Shown here: positions 33,611 to 43,348 of the stretch, in pieces
Numbering within the stretch: position 1 is the first letter of the stretch
Layout of the letters: every line of letters begins with the position of its first letter
Assembly (NCBI GenBank): GCA_964585925.1
Contig: CAZPFS010000001.1
Coordinates: 61,577 to 125,576 of the forward strand
Source: JAAZLS01 sp964585925
GTDB lineage: Bacteria; Bacillota; Dethiobacteria; DTU022
DNA: 64,000 nucleotides
Direction: 5' to 3'
Notes under the pieces: generated by a model
The model's database searches: none
What the model was told of the DNA's origin: nothing
The model's input: only the letters and a program-made list of their open reading frames with translations
Translations under genes and position numbers: made by a program

Positions 33611-34951
33611 ATGGTTAGATATCAGAAGGATGAAATAATAAAAGAGGCTTCACGGGTTCTTGGCTATATTGAAAACCCTTTGCTATCCGACACCGATAAA
33701 GAAAGAATAGTCCAGGATTCTATCATAAATTTTACCGATTATGTAAACCCCGGTGTGCTTGAACACCGGAAGTCGGTTTCCACAGACTACTCCTTTGTGG
33801 AATGGGAAGACGAAGGTGCTATTTTCAGGGATACCCATGGAGTGGAATTTATCGACTGCCTGGGCGGCTTTGGGATCTATACGTTGGGGCACCGCAATCC
33901 ACGGGTGGTCAAGGCGGTGATGGCCCAGCTGAACCGCTATGCTTTACACAGCCAGGAGCTGGTAGATCCCTTGAGAGGTTATCTGGCCAAATTGGTTTCC
34001 ATGATAACTCCCGGTGATATTAAGTATTCTTTTTTCTGCAACGGTGGGGCGGAAGCAATTGAGATGTCTCTTAAATTGGCCCGGCTGGCTACCGGGAAAA
34101 CCTATTTCATCTCCACGGTAGGCGCCTTCCACGGCAAATCCATGGGTGCGGTATCGGTAGCCGGTAAAGACGTTTACAGAAAGCCGTACATTCCTCTTAT
34201 CCAGGGTGTTCAGCATGTAGAATACGGCAATGCCGATGCCATGGAGGCGGCTATAAAGGCCCTGATTGCGGTGGGCGAAACCGTGGCCGGAGTTATTGTG
34301 GAACCGATACAGGGAGAGGGCGGCGTAAATATTCCCCCCGATGATTACCTGCCGAGGTTAAGGAAAATCTGTGATAAATATGATGTGTTGTTAATTACCG
34401 ACGAGATTCAAACCGGCATGGGTAGAACCGGCAAGATGTGGGCGGTGGATCACCAAGATGTGGTTCCCGATATACTGGTCATGGGGAAAGCCTTTGGGGG
34501 AGGGGTCGGTCCTATAACCGGTATTGCGGCCAGGCCTCATCTGTGGGACCGGCTGAAAGAAAACCCGTGGGTCCTTGGATCCCCCACTTTCGGCGGCAAT
34601 CCCCTTTGTTGTGCCGCGGCCATTGCGGCCATTAAATTAACGGTAGAAATGGATATACCGGCCATCTGTGCTGAAAAGGGTAATTACTTTTTAGAAAACC
34701 TGGCTGCGTTGAGCCGTAAATATCCGGTGCTAAAAGCGGTTAGGGGAAAGGGACTGCTCATAGGAATGGAGTTTGTGGACAGTGAAACAGGGTTTAAGGT
34801 TTCCAAGGAACTATTCAAGAAAAAAGTTCTGGTGGGCGGCACTTTGAACAATGCTCTGGTGGTGCGGATAGAGCCGCCGGCGGTGATCACCGGAGAGCAG
34901 ATTGACCAGGTTCTAAAATGCCTGTCGGAAGCTCTGGAGACAGTATCCTGA
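33611..34951 (+). CDS. Class III aminotransferase, putrescine aminotransferase-like
   Basis: A 446-residue PLP enzyme of aminotransferase class III. Visible elements are the cofactor-binding SFFCNGGAEAIEMSLKLAR, HGKSMGAVSVAG, the acidic LLITDEIQTGMGRTGKMWA and the PLP lysine in ILVMGKAFGGGV. The overall sequence, with the N-terminal FTDYVNPGVLEHRKSV, is like YgjG/PatA putrescine:2-oxoglutarate aminotransferases. Ornithine or other omega-amino acids cannot be excluded. GGGAGGGAG precedes ATG 33611. It precedes PEP carboxykinase and the proline genes, so it fits a glutamate/polyamine carbon block. Confidence 0.82.
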   Translation: MVRYQKDEIIKEASRVLGYIENPLLSDTDKERIVQDSIINFTDYVNPGVLEHRKSVSTDYSFVEWEDEGAIFRDTHGVEFIDCLGGFGIYTLGHRNPRVVKAVMAQLNRYALHSQELVDPLRGYLAKLVSMITPGDIKYSFFCNGGAEAIEMSLKLARLATGKTYFISTVGAFHGKSMGAVSVAGKDVYRKPYIPLIQGVQHVEYGNADAMEAAIKALIAVGETVAGVIVEPIQGEGGVNIPPDDYLPRLRKICDKYDVLLITDEIQTGMGRTGKMWAVDHQDVVPDILVMGKAFGGGVGPITGIAARPHLWDRLKENPWVLGSPTFGGNPLCCAAAIAAIKLTVEMDIPAICAEKGNYFLENLAALSRKYPVLKAVRGKGLLIGMEFVDSETGFKVSKELFKKKVLVGGTLNNALVVRIEPPAVITGEQIDQVLKCLSEALETVS

Positions 34952-35133
34952 AACAAGGATGAATAATGATCGCCTTATGAATAAAGGATAATATTGAGCA
35001 CAGGAGAATTATTAATGATAACCCAATATATACCCTGCCAGGCCGGGTTTTCCGGCTTTAGGCTAAATGATTCAGGACCCGAAACGGCCGTTAGAGCCCA
35101 TATTTGACAAGGACAATACAGGAGTTGGTGAAC

Positions 35134-36921
35134 ATGACCAGGCACACACAGTTGAATCGCTGGATTTCCGATATGGCCGGGATGTGCAGCCCGGCTAAAA
35201 TAGTTTGGATTGACGGTTCGGACGAACAGAGAACAGCCCTGGAGAATGAAGCGTTATCCACCGGGGAAATGATCAGATTGGATCCCCGTAAATGGCCGGG
35301 TTGTCTATATCATCGCACCGCGGTCAATGATGTGGCCCGGACCGAAGATTTGACCTTTATCTGCTGCCGGGATCAAATAGATGCCGGCCCCACCAACAAC
35401 TGGATGTCTCCCGAAGAGGCTTACCGGAGGGGTAGGGAAATTTTTCAGGGCTCCATGGCCGGCAGGACCATGTATGTGATTCCCTTTTCCATGGGGCCTC
35501 TGGGTTCGCCCTTCAGCAAGATCGGCATAGAACTTACTGACAGTATCTATGTGGTGCTAAATATGCTGATCATGACCCGGGCCGGCAAAAAGGTTCTAGA
35601 TCAACTGGGGGATAACGGTGAATTTACAAGGGGTCTTCACGGCAAGGCCGATCTTGATCTTAAGCGGCGGCTGATCCTTCATTTTCCCGAAGACAACACT
35701 ATCTGGAGCGTGGGTTCCGGTTATGGAGGAAATGTTCTTCTGGGAAAAAAATGCCTGAGCCTGCGCATAGCCAGTTATCTGGGTAAACACGAAGGATGGA
35801 TGGCCGAACATATGTTGATCATGGGCCTGGAAGACCCCCGGGGCAATGTGGACTATGTCGCCGCTGCTTTTCCCAGCGCCTGCGGGAAAACCAATCTGGC
35901 CATGCTGGTGCCGCCGGAGCAGTTTACAGAAAAAGGTTACCGGATCTGGACCATCGGCGATGATATTGCCTGGCTGCGGGTGGGCAGCGACGGCAGATTA
36001 TGGGCGGTCAACCCCGAGGCCGGTTTTTTCGGTGTGGCCCCGGGAACCAACTGCCGCAGCAATCCCAATATCATGAAAACCATACGTAAAAATACGATAT
36101 TTACCAATGTTCTGTTGACCTCAAAGGGGGATGTTTGGTGGGAAAACGGCGAGGGACCGGCACCTTCCTCCGGTGAGGCTTGGGACGGGCGCAAATGGAG
36201 ACCCGGAATGAAAGATGCTTCGGGAAAAGACATCCCCGGTGCACATCCCAATTCCCGGTTTACCGCACCCATCACCCAATCTCCCCTTTTTTCTCCCGAG
36301 TGGGACAATCCCCGGGGGGTCCCCCTGTCGGCAATTGTGTTCGGGGGAAGAAGATCAAATCTGATCCCCCTGGTTTATGAGGCTTTTGATTGGCCCCATG
36401 GGGTTTACATGGGCGCCACCATGTCCTCTGAAATTACCGCCGCCCAATACGGCCACCAGGGACAGGTTCGCCGTGATCCCATGGCCATGCTGCCGTTTTG
36501 CGGTTATAATATGGGACACTACTTCGGTCATTGGCTGGACATGGGCCGAAGACTGAACAGGCCTCCTGGAATATTTTATGTGAACTGGTTCAGGAAAGAT
36601 GAACAGGGCAAATTCATGTGGCCCGGTTTTGGAGAAAATTTCCGGGTGATCAAGTGGATTATCGATCGAGTTCACCGCCGGGCCGAGGCGGTGGAAACGC
36701 CCCTGGGTTATCTGCCAAAAATGAAGGATCTGGAATTGAACGGGCTGGACCTCCCGCCGGCAACCCTGGAAAAAATGCTGAAGGTGATCCCCGAAGAATG
36801 GCAAGCAGAGCTGGAAAGCCAGCAGGAATTTTTTGCGCAATTCGGATCCACCCTGCCTCCGGAAATTGAGCGACAGTGCTCGGCTTTAGCAGAAAGGCTC
36901 TGTGTGAAAAATAAACTATAA
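35134..36921 (+). CDS. pckG: Phosphoenolpyruvate carboxykinase (GTP)
   Basis: A 595-residue GTP-dependent PEPCK, the usual size. The hallmark P-loop with the reactive Cys is AAFPSACGKTNLAML. The metal/kinase-2 region is WTIGDDIAWLR. Substrate contacts include FSMGPLGSPFSKIGIELTDS and GANYG-type NNWM. It interconverts oxaloacetate and PEP. In an anaerobe it may run either for gluconeogenesis or for anaplerotic CO2 fixation. ATG 35134 follows AGGAG. A TTG at 35104 is in frame but lacks a site. Confidence 0.93.
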   Translation: MTRHTQLNRWISDMAGMCSPAKIVWIDGSDEQRTALENEALSTGEMIRLDPRKWPGCLYHRTAVNDVARTEDLTFICCRDQIDAGPTNNWMSPEEAYRRGREIFQGSMAGRTMYVIPFSMGPLGSPFSKIGIELTDSIYVVLNMLIMTRAGKKVLDQLGDNGEFTRGLHGKADLDLKRRLILHFPEDNTIWSVGSGYGGNVLLGKKCLSLRIASYLGKHEGWMAEHMLIMGLEDPRGNVDYVAAAFPSACGKTNLAMLVPPEQFTEKGYRIWTIGDDIAWLRVGSDGRLWAVNPEAGFFGVAPGTNCRSNPNIMKTIRKNTIFTNVLLTSKGDVWWENGEGPAPSSGEAWDGRKWRPGMKDASGKDIPGAHPNSRFTAPITQSPLFSPEWDNPRGVPLSAIVFGGRRSNLIPLVYEAFDWPHGVYMGATMSSEITAAQYGHQGQVRRDPMAMLPFCGYNMGHYFGHWLDMGRRLNRPPGIFYVNWFRKDEQGKFMWPGFGENFRVIKWIIDRVHRRAEAVETPLGYLPKMKDLELNGLDLPPATLEKMLKVIPEEWQAELESQQEFFAQFGSTLPPEIERQCSALAERLCVKNKL

Positions 36922-37022
36922 AACTGATCCTGAAGGGTCAGATCCAGTTCCGGGCAGCCGGCTATTGCGCCGGCTTGATCAATAATATAGAATTGTGGTA
37001 ATCGATTGAGGAGGACAAGAAC

Positions 37023-37847
37023 ATGCACATTCCTCATACCGGGTTAATCGGATGTGGGGTTATGGGTTCAACCCTGGCCAAAGGCATGATCAAAGGCGGA
37101 AAACTCGCTCCCCAGTATCTGCGGCTTTATGATCTGCGAAAAGAAAGCATGCTGAAATTATCTTCTGAACTAGACGCCAAAGCGGCCACAGGTCTGGATG
37201 AGCTTTGTCGGGACTGTGCGCTGATATTCGTGGCTGTCAAACCCCGGGACATGGCAACCGTCCTGTCTGGAATCAGGGATCATTTCGGGGGATCCCGGAT
37301 ATTGGTTTCAGTGGCCGCGGGGATCAGCACCGATTATTTGCAGAACCGGCTGCCGTCAGACTGCAAAACGGTACGCCTGATGCCTAATACGCCTTGCCTG
37401 GTTGGAGAAGGAGTTATCGCCCTAAGCCCGGGCGCCAGGACCACCTCCGAGGATGTGTCCCTGGTTAGGGAGATGATTGCTCCCCTGGGAATGACGGTGG
37501 AAGTCCCCGAAAATTTGATGGAAGCTGTAACCGGTTTGAGCGGCAGCGGCCCCGCCTATGTATTTCTGGTCCTGGAAGCCCTGATCGAGGGAGGGGTGGA
37601 GGTGGGTTTGAGCCGGGAATTGGCCAACAAACTGGCGGTTCAGACCATTATCGGCGCGGCCAAAATGGCTCAAATTACCGGACGGCATCCAGCTATCCTT
37701 AAGAACGAAATTACCTCGCCGGCCGGCACTACCAGTTCTGCCCTGCGTATACTGGAAGACGGCGCCGTAAAGGGCAAATTAATTGCCGCGGTGGCGGAAT
37801 CTGCACGGCGGGCGGGAGAGATGGCGGGAGAGTTGTCCGATGAATAG
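37023..37847 (+). CDS. proC: Pyrroline-5-carboxylate reductase
   Basis: A 274-residue ProC. The Rossmann start is GLIGCGVMGSTLAKGM and the central motif is VRLMPNTPCLVGEGV. The C-terminal ProC signature EITSPAGTTSSALRILEDGA is clear. It reduces pyrroline-5-carboxylate to proline, the last step of proline synthesis. GAGGAGG precedes ATG 37023. The 3' end overlaps proB by 8 bases, so proC-proB-proA form one operon with the whole pathway from glutamate. Confidence 0.95.
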   Translation: MHIPHTGLIGCGVMGSTLAKGMIKGGKLAPQYLRLYDLRKESMLKLSSELDAKAATGLDELCRDCALIFVAVKPRDMATVLSGIRDHFGGSRILVSVAAGISTDYLQNRLPSDCKTVRLMPNTPCLVGEGVIALSPGARTTSEDVSLVREMIAPLGMTVEVPENLMEAVTGLSGSGPAYVFLVLEALIEGGVEVGLSRELANKLAVQTIIGAAKMAQITGRHPAILKNEITSPAGTTSSALRILEDGAVKGKLIAAVAESARRAGEMAGELSDE

Positions 37848-39018
37848 ATTTCGCCCGGAATCTGTATCCCCTTTCCAGAGGGTGGTCATTAAGGTAGGCA
37901 CCAGGTTGCTGACCCACTCCACCGGCTGTCTTAATCCTGAGTATATTGAAAAATTGATCAACCAGGTGGCCGGCCTGCACAGGCAGGGGATGGAGATCAT
38001 CCTGGTATCTTCAGGGGCCATAGGGGCGGGAATAGGGCGTATGCAAATGAAGCGACGGCCCGTTTCCATCCCCGAAAAACAGGCGGCGGCCGCGGTGGGT
38101 CAGGGGTTGCTTATCCAGAACTATGAGAGACTGTTTTCAGAATACGGGATTACGGTAGCCCAGGTATTGCTTACCCGCGCCGATCTGATCGGCAGGCGCC
38201 GCTACATCAATGCCCGCAATACCATCAACTGTCTGCTGAGCTGGGGTGTTGTACCGATCATAAATGAAAATGATACGGTGTCGGTGGAAGAGATCGAATT
38301 CGGGGACAACGATCAGCTCTCGGCACTGCTGGCCGGGTTGGTTGACGCTCGCTTGCTGATAATTCTGACCAATATAGATGGGTTTTATGATGGCCATCCC
38401 CGAAAAGAACCGGGCGCGAGGCTGATCCCGGTGATAAACGAGATTACTCCCAAGATTAGATCCTGGGCCGGATTTTCGGGCGACGACCTTGCCACCGGGG
38501 GTATGGTTACCAAACTAAAAGCGGCGGAAATTGCCACCTACTCCGGAGTGGGGGTATATATTGCCAATGGCACCGCCCCGGATATCCTGAACAGAATATT
38601 TTCCGGGGAGCCGGCCGGCACCTATTTTAGTCCCCGCAAACAATATCTGAGCCACCGCAAGCGCTGGATTGCCTATGGGAAGGTAGTTAAGGGAAATGTT
38701 ACAGTCGATAACGGGGCCCGGGACGCGCTCTGCCGGGAAGGCAAGAGTTTGCTGCCGGTAGGGGTTATTTCAGTAGGCGGTTCGTTTAAACCCGGGGATC
38801 TGGTGGCGGTGCTGGATGCGGGGGGCCGGGAGCTGGGCCGGGGCCTGACCAATTTTTCCTCTGCCGAACTTTCCCGGATCAAAATGCACCCCAGCAATGA
38901 AATCTCCTCCATTTTGGGGGTAACGGACGATCCCCAGGAGGTAATTCACCGTGATAATTTGGTAATTTACGGCTGTGGTTCTGAAAGGAGAGGGGAAGAT
39001 GCATCCCGAGGTAACTGA
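37840..39018 (+). CDS. proB: Glutamate 5-kinase with PUA domain
   Basis: A 392-residue ProB. The amino-acid kinase domain has VVIKVGTRLL, VSSGAIGAGI, NENDTVSVEEIEFGDNDQLS and DLATGGMVTKLKAA. A C-terminal PUA domain starts at about residue 285. It phosphorylates glutamate as the first, feedback-inhibited step of proline synthesis. ATG 37840 overlaps the proC stop and has GGGAGAG upstream. The frame extends to 37783 but that would lie deep in proC. The C-terminus overlaps proA by 20 bases. Confidence 0.94.
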   Translation: MNRFRPESVSPFQRVVIKVGTRLLTHSTGCLNPEYIEKLINQVAGLHRQGMEIILVSSGAIGAGIGRMQMKRRPVSIPEKQAAAAVGQGLLIQNYERLFSEYGITVAQVLLTRADLIGRRRYINARNTINCLLSWGVVPIINENDTVSVEEIEFGDNDQLSALLAGLVDARLLIILTNIDGFYDGHPRKEPGARLIPVINEITPKIRSWAGFSGDDLATGGMVTKLKAAEIATYSGVGVYIANGTAPDILNRIFSGEPAGTYFSPRKQYLSHRKRWIAYGKVVKGNVTVDNGARDALCREGKSLLPVGVISVGGSFKPGDLVAVLDAGGRELGRGLTNFSSAELSRIKMHPSNEISSILGVTDDPQEVIHRDNLVIYGCGSERRGEDASRGN

Positions 39019-40252
39019 AAAAGCCCGGCAGGCGTGTGCTGCCGCCCGTGTGCTTGCCAACAGCTCAACTGCAGAGAAGAACCGGGCTCTGCTGCTGATT
39101 GCCGGGGCCCTTAAAGAACGGGCGGGGCTGATCAGGGAAGCCAACAAAATTGATTTGGAAAATTTAAAGCAGAAACCGGACTATACCAATGCTTTTTATG
39201 ATCGGTTATTGTTGACCCCCGAAAGGATTGACGGCATGGCGGGGGGGCTGAGGGAAATAGCCGCCCTGGAGGATCCGGTGGGTGAGGTGGAGGGGATGTC
39301 CCGCCGCCCGAATGGTTTGCAGATCGGCCGCATCCGGGTTCCCATCGGGGTTATCGGAATTATTTATGAGGCCCGGCCCAACGTGACCGTAGATGCAGCC
39401 GGGTTGACCCTGAAATCCGGGAATGCAGTTATTCTCAGGGGTAGTTCTGAGGCCATCCATTCAAATAGAGCCCTGGTTGAAATAATACAGGAACAGTTGC
39501 GCAAGGCCGGGCTGCCGCCCGGTGCGGTGGTGCTGATCGAGGATACCGATCGGAGCGCCGCCCTGGCGCTGATGCGTTTGAATCAATACCTGGATCTATT
39601 GATTCCCAGGGGAGGGCCCTCCCTGATCGCTGCGGTGATCGAAAACTCAACAGTACCGGTGATCAAAACCGGCGCTGGAAATTGTCATATTTATGTGGAT
39701 GACGGTGCAGATCCGGAAAGTGCAGTTTCGATCATCCTCAATGCCAAGGTTCAACGGCCCGGAGTATGCAACGCCTTGGAAACCTTGCTGTTGCACCGGA
39801 CGGTTGCTCCCACGCTGATTCCCGCCGTTGTTCCCGAGTTGCTGTTGAGGGGAGTGGAAATCAGGGGATGCCCCCTTGCCCAGAGCTACCACGGGGAAAT
39901 AAAACCGGCGGCGGATCAGGATTGGGAGACCGAGTACCTGGATCTGATCCTGGCGGTAAAAATAGTGGATAGTCTTCAGGCCGCAATAGAGCATATCAGT
40001 CGTTACGGAACCGGGCATTCCGAAGCGATTCTTACCGCCGATTATTACCGGGCCAGGGAGTTTGTATCGCGGGTTGACGCTGCCGCGGTATATGTCAATG
40101 CCTCTACCAGATTCACCGATGGTTTTGAATTTGGGTTGGGAGCCGAGATGGGGATCAGCACCCAGAAATTGCATGCCCGCGGCCCGATGGGGTTGAAAGA
40201 GCTGACCAGCCTTAAATACATTATTTACGGTGAGGGGCAAATCCGACAATAA
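38999..40252 (+). CDS. proA: Gamma-glutamyl phosphate reductase
   Basis: A 417-residue ProA of the aldehyde dehydrogenase superfamily. It contains IRVPIGVIGIIYEARPNVTV, the catalytic cysteine in QRPGVCNALETLL, and the typical C-terminus GLGAEMGISTQKLHARGPMG. It makes glutamate semialdehyde from glutamyl phosphate. ATG 38999 has GGAGAGGGGAAG just upstream. A GTG at 38975 is in frame but the ribosome site favours 38999. The gap to the next gene is 12 bases. Confidence 0.95.
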   Translation: MHPEVTEKARQACAAARVLANSSTAEKNRALLLIAGALKERAGLIREANKIDLENLKQKPDYTNAFYDRLLLTPERIDGMAGGLREIAALEDPVGEVEGMSRRPNGLQIGRIRVPIGVIGIIYEARPNVTVDAAGLTLKSGNAVILRGSSEAIHSNRALVEIIQEQLRKAGLPPGAVVLIEDTDRSAALALMRLNQYLDLLIPRGGPSLIAAVIENSTVPVIKTGAGNCHIYVDDGADPESAVSIILNAKVQRPGVCNALETLLLHRTVAPTLIPAVVPELLLRGVEIRGCPLAQSYHGEIKPAADQDWETEYLDLILAVKIVDSLQAAIEHISRYGTGHSEAILTADYYRAREFVSRVDAAAVYVNASTRFTDGFEFGLGAEMGISTQKLHARGPMGLKELTSLKYIIYGEGQIRQ

Positions 40253-40264
40253 GGAGGTACAGCT

Positions 40265-41440
40265 ATGAGCCGGTTTCAGGACGCATTGAATAAAGGGAAT
40301 ATTCTTTTGGTGGATACAACCTTGAGGGACGGTGAACAGACTGCGGGGGTGGTATTTTCCAATCAGGAAAAATTGCAGATTGCCCGGATGCTGGATGCGA
40401 TAGGGGTTCAACAGATTGAGGCCGGTATTCCGGTGATGGGGGGCGATGAAAAGAAAGTAGTGAAAAAAATCGTCGAGCTTGAACTGGAGGCCAGCATCAT
40501 GGGCTGGAACCGGGCGAATGTGGGCGACGTTCAGCATTCCCTCGATTGCGGAGTGGATTCGGTGGCCATCTCTATCTCCACCTCCGATATTCATATCATT
40601 CACAAGCTGCGCACCGACCGGGATTGGGTTTTATCCAACATGACCAGAGCGGTAGAATATGCTAAAAAGGCGGGGGTCTATGTCTCGGTGAACGCAGAGG
40701 ACGCCTCCCGCAGCGAGCTGGAGTTTTTATTAAAATTTGCCAAAGAAGCCAGGGAGGCCGGAGCGGACCGCCTGCGGTTTTGTGATACCGTAGGTGTGAT
40801 GGAGCCCTTCAAGACCTATGATCTGATAAAAACCCTGATCGAAGAGACCGGCATGGTTATTGAAATGCACACTCATAATGACTTTGGAATGGCCACCGCC
40901 AACGCCCTGGCCGGCGCCAGGGCAGGCGCCCGCTTGATCGGGGTTACCGTAGGCGGGCTGGGCGAACGGGCCGGGAACGCCGCTTTGGAAGAGATTATCA
41001 TGGCCCTGAAAGTTCTTATGGGCCGGGATGATCTGGGTATAGACACCAAAAAATTTCACGAACTCTCGGAATATGTAGGCCGTGCTTCCGGCAGGCCGAT
41101 CTCTCCCGGCAAACCGATTGTGGGTTCAAATACCTTTGCCCATGAATCCGGAATTCATGCCGACGGCGTGCTGAAGAACCCCTCTACCTATGAGGTGTTC
41201 AGCCCGGAAGATGTGGGATTGGAACGCCAGATTATCATCGGCAAACATTCCGGCTCCAAATCGATTATCATGAAATTTCAGGAATACGGTATCCAGCTCT
41301 CCGCGGCGGAGGCGGAAGAACTGCTTCCGGCTGTCCGCAGCGCTACTGTGGAGCTGAAACGCTGCCTGTTTGATAAAGAAATCATGTATATTTATGAAGA
41401 CTATTTACAGCAAAAAAGAAAAAACAAAAGCAAAAATTAA
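40265..41440 (+). CDS. Homocitrate synthase-like (NifV/Re-citrate synthase family)
   Basis: A 391-residue DRE-TIM metallolyase. The active-site loop is LVDTTLRDGEQTAG. HTHNDFGMATANALAGARAG carries the metal ligands, and GGLGERAGNAALEEII and HESGIHADGVLKN follow. It lacks the LeuA allosteric domain and has NifV length. NifV-type proteins condense acetyl-CoA with 2-oxoglutarate, but close relatives in anaerobes are Re-type citrate synthases. There is no nif gene nearby. The gene follows proA by 12 bases with AAGGAGG, which favours a glutamate-supply (citrate) role. That choice is inference. Confidence 0.8.
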   Translation: MSRFQDALNKGNILLVDTTLRDGEQTAGVVFSNQEKLQIARMLDAIGVQQIEAGIPVMGGDEKKVVKKIVELELEASIMGWNRANVGDVQHSLDCGVDSVAISISTSDIHIIHKLRTDRDWVLSNMTRAVEYAKKAGVYVSVNAEDASRSELEFLLKFAKEAREAGADRLRFCDTVGVMEPFKTYDLIKTLIEETGMVIEMHTHNDFGMATANALAGARAGARLIGVTVGGLGERAGNAALEEIIMALKVLMGRDDLGIDTKKFHELSEYVGRASGRPISPGKPIVGSNTFAHESGIHADGVLKNPSTYEVFSPEDVGLERQIIIGKHSGSKSIIMKFQEYGIQLSAAEAEELLPAVRSATVELKRCLFDKEIMYIYEDYLQQKRKNKSKN

Positions 41441-41463
41441 ATATATCCCTATGACGGCAGGCC

Positions 41464-41492
41464 ATGCGACAGGTATTTCCTGTCGCATTCTT
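41464..41492 (+). terminator. Hairpin after the NifV-like gene, probable terminator
   Basis: A perfect 10-bp stem ATGCGACAGG/CCTGTCGCAT with a TATTT loop lies 23 bases after the stop. The following tail TCTTGTG is only moderately T-rich, so termination may be partial. Confidence 0.6.
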
Positions 41493-41654
41493 GTGAAAGC
41501 GTCCCTTGTCGGGGGATGATCGGGCACGCATTTTAGCTTTTCGCCTTTGTGGCCATATTAATAGGGAGATAAACAGGCAAAATAGGTAAAACTGCTTTTA
41601 AATTTCTCTGTGGGATTAAGCGGGTAGGGGCAGCGGTTAAAGGAGATTATCCTA

Positions 41655-42584
41655 ATGGTGGAAAATATCTACTGCGCAATCGATATCGGCGGAACTAAAA
41701 TCCTAATTTATTTTATAGATCAGGAAAGAACGATCTACCACAAACAGCGCTTATCCACCCCTGCCGGAAAAGGGGCCGAGGCGCTGGTAGAGGCAATCAA
41801 CCGTGGAATGAACAGCGGTCTTCGGGAGGTCGGTCTGGAGATCGAAGATATTTCGGGGATAGGTATTTGTATCGCCGCCCTGCTGGACCATGAACAGGGG
41901 ATAGTTTACCAAGCGCCAAATTTGGGCTGGACCCAACCGGTAGCCTTGAAGGAGGCGATGATAAATTTCTGGAAATGTCCCGTGCTGATTGAGAATGACG
42001 CCAATGCCGCCGTTTTAGGTGAGGTATGCTACGGTGCCGCCCGTGGACACCGGCATGCAATTTATATTACAATCAGTACCGGTATTGGAGGAGGGCTTTT
42101 CCTGAATGGCCGGATTTACCGCGGGAGCAGCGGCTTTGCCGGTGAAATAGGGCACGTAAAACCTTTTGGAACCGGTCGAACCTGCGGGTGCGGCGGGAAG
42201 GATTGCCTTGAAGCCTGGGCTTCCGGCAAGGGGATTGCGCGCAGTGCCCACTTGTGGAAGGAGGGGGCGGGTGATGCGTCGGAAATATTTGCCTTTGCCG
42301 GTACGGGGGATTCCGGGGCTCGGCAGATAATTGACCGGGCCGCGGAGGATATATCTGCCGGCCTGGCCAACCTGGTGGCGATCCTGAACCCCTCCTGCCT
42401 GATCCTGGGAGGGACGGTGGTTGCCGCCAACCCGACATTTTTTGAAAAAATCAGCAGCCTGGTTAGGGAAAAAGCCCTAAAAGCTGCTGTTTCCATAACT
42501 CCGCTGGAGATAGTGCCCTCCGGGCTTGAACCGGAAGCAGGTATCTGGGGTATTTATGCCCTGATGACCCGGGAGCAGGGTTAA
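41655..42584 (+). CDS. ROK-family sugar kinase (glucokinase-like)
   Basis: A 309-residue ROK kinase. The phosphate-binding motif AIDIGGTKILIY, catalytic IENDANAAVLGE, and the ROK zinc motif GHVKPFGTGRTCGCGGKDCL (H plus three Cys) are all present. ROK proteins of this length with no DNA-binding domain are usually glucokinases, less often N-acetyl-hexosamine or allose kinases. It stands between the NifV-like gene and a DedA protein without other sugar genes. ATG 41655 has AAAGGAGA upstream. Confidence 0.86.
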   Translation: MVENIYCAIDIGGTKILIYFIDQERTIYHKQRLSTPAGKGAEALVEAINRGMNSGLREVGLEIEDISGIGICIAALLDHEQGIVYQAPNLGWTQPVALKEAMINFWKCPVLIENDANAAVLGEVCYGAARGHRHAIYITISTGIGGGLFLNGRIYRGSSGFAGEIGHVKPFGTGRTCGCGGKDCLEAWASGKGIARSAHLWKEGAGDASEIFAFAGTGDSGARQIIDRAAEDISAGLANLVAILNPSCLILGGTVVAANPTFFEKISSLVREKALKAAVSITPLEIVPSGLEPEAGIWGIYALMTREQG

Positions 42585-42614
42585 ATTACAGGTCAGGTGT
42601 GATTCTTTTAAGAA

Positions 42615-43313
42615 TTGGATGATTATATATCTGTTGTCATAGAATATTTGGGGCATATGGTAAATAAGTACGGCGTCCTGGGGATAGGCGCGGCCATGTT
42701 TACTGAGAGCCTGGGAGTGCCGTTTGCCTCCACGGTGGTATTTCTTTCCGCGGGAGGGCTGATTAACAGCGGCAAAATATCTTTTTGGGCCTTATTTGCA
42801 GCTTCCACTGCCGGGATCACTCTGGGAAGCATCGCCGGCTACCTGCTGGGATATATCAGCCGGGTCATGGGCCGGGTGATCAAATTAACATTGGGGAACC
42901 GCTGGATCAACTGTCATTTGCCAGAGAATAATGGCAAATCTGTGATTCTGAAATTCATGGCACGCTATGGGAATTATTCAATTTTTATGGCTCAACTGTT
43001 TGGGATTACCAGGACTTTTGTCTCTATTCCCGCCGGGATCATGGGCATGAATTTGCCATTGTTCACGGTGTATACCGCTCTGGGCGGCGCCCTGTTCAGC
43101 CTGGGATCGATCGGCCTCAGCATTCTGCTGACCGGAATATTAAAGATTTTTTATAGATATCTGCGCCTGTTTTTAACTCTGCCCGCCCCGGTTTGGCTCC
43201 TATCCGGCGCGCTGATCGCCTTGATGATCTGGGTTTACCGGCGCCTGGGATGGAAATTCCCCCTGAAAAAATTGTTTATTTGGGGGAAAACATGGCTGGA
43301 ACGAATAAAGTGA
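42615..43313 (+). CDS. DedA-family membrane protein
   Basis: A 232-residue DedA/SNARE-associated (VTT) protein with about five membrane segments. Family features are FTESLGVPFASTVVFLSAGG near the N-terminus, then GITLGSIAGYLLGYISR and the FGITRTFVSIPAGIMGMNLP segment (consensus F.R..P...aG...M). Some members move undecaprenyl or phospholipids across the membrane; no specific role can be given here. The TTG start at 42615 has no strong ribosome site and is uncertain; an ATG at 42657 is possible. Confidence 0.8.
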   Translation: MDDYISVVIEYLGHMVNKYGVLGIGAAMFTESLGVPFASTVVFLSAGGLINSGKISFWALFAASTAGITLGSIAGYLLGYISRVMGRVIKLTLGNRWINCHLPENNGKSVILKFMARYGNYSIFMAQLFGITRTFVSIPAGIMGMNLPLFTVYTALGGALFSLGSIGLSILLTGILKIFYRYLRLFLTLPAPVWLLSGALIALMIWVYRRLGWKFPLKKLFIWGKTWLERIK

Positions 43314-43348
43314 AGGGAATTTTCTTGATCTGGGCCAAATCACCCTTT

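Noticed and set aside
35037..35063. Short GC hairpin after the aminotransferase
   Set aside because: Only a 5-bp stem with three T's; too weak to call.
36950..36985. GC-rich hairpin between PEP carboxykinase and proC
   Set aside because: AGCCGGC/GCCGGCT can pair, but the tail lacks a T-run, so it is not called as a terminator.
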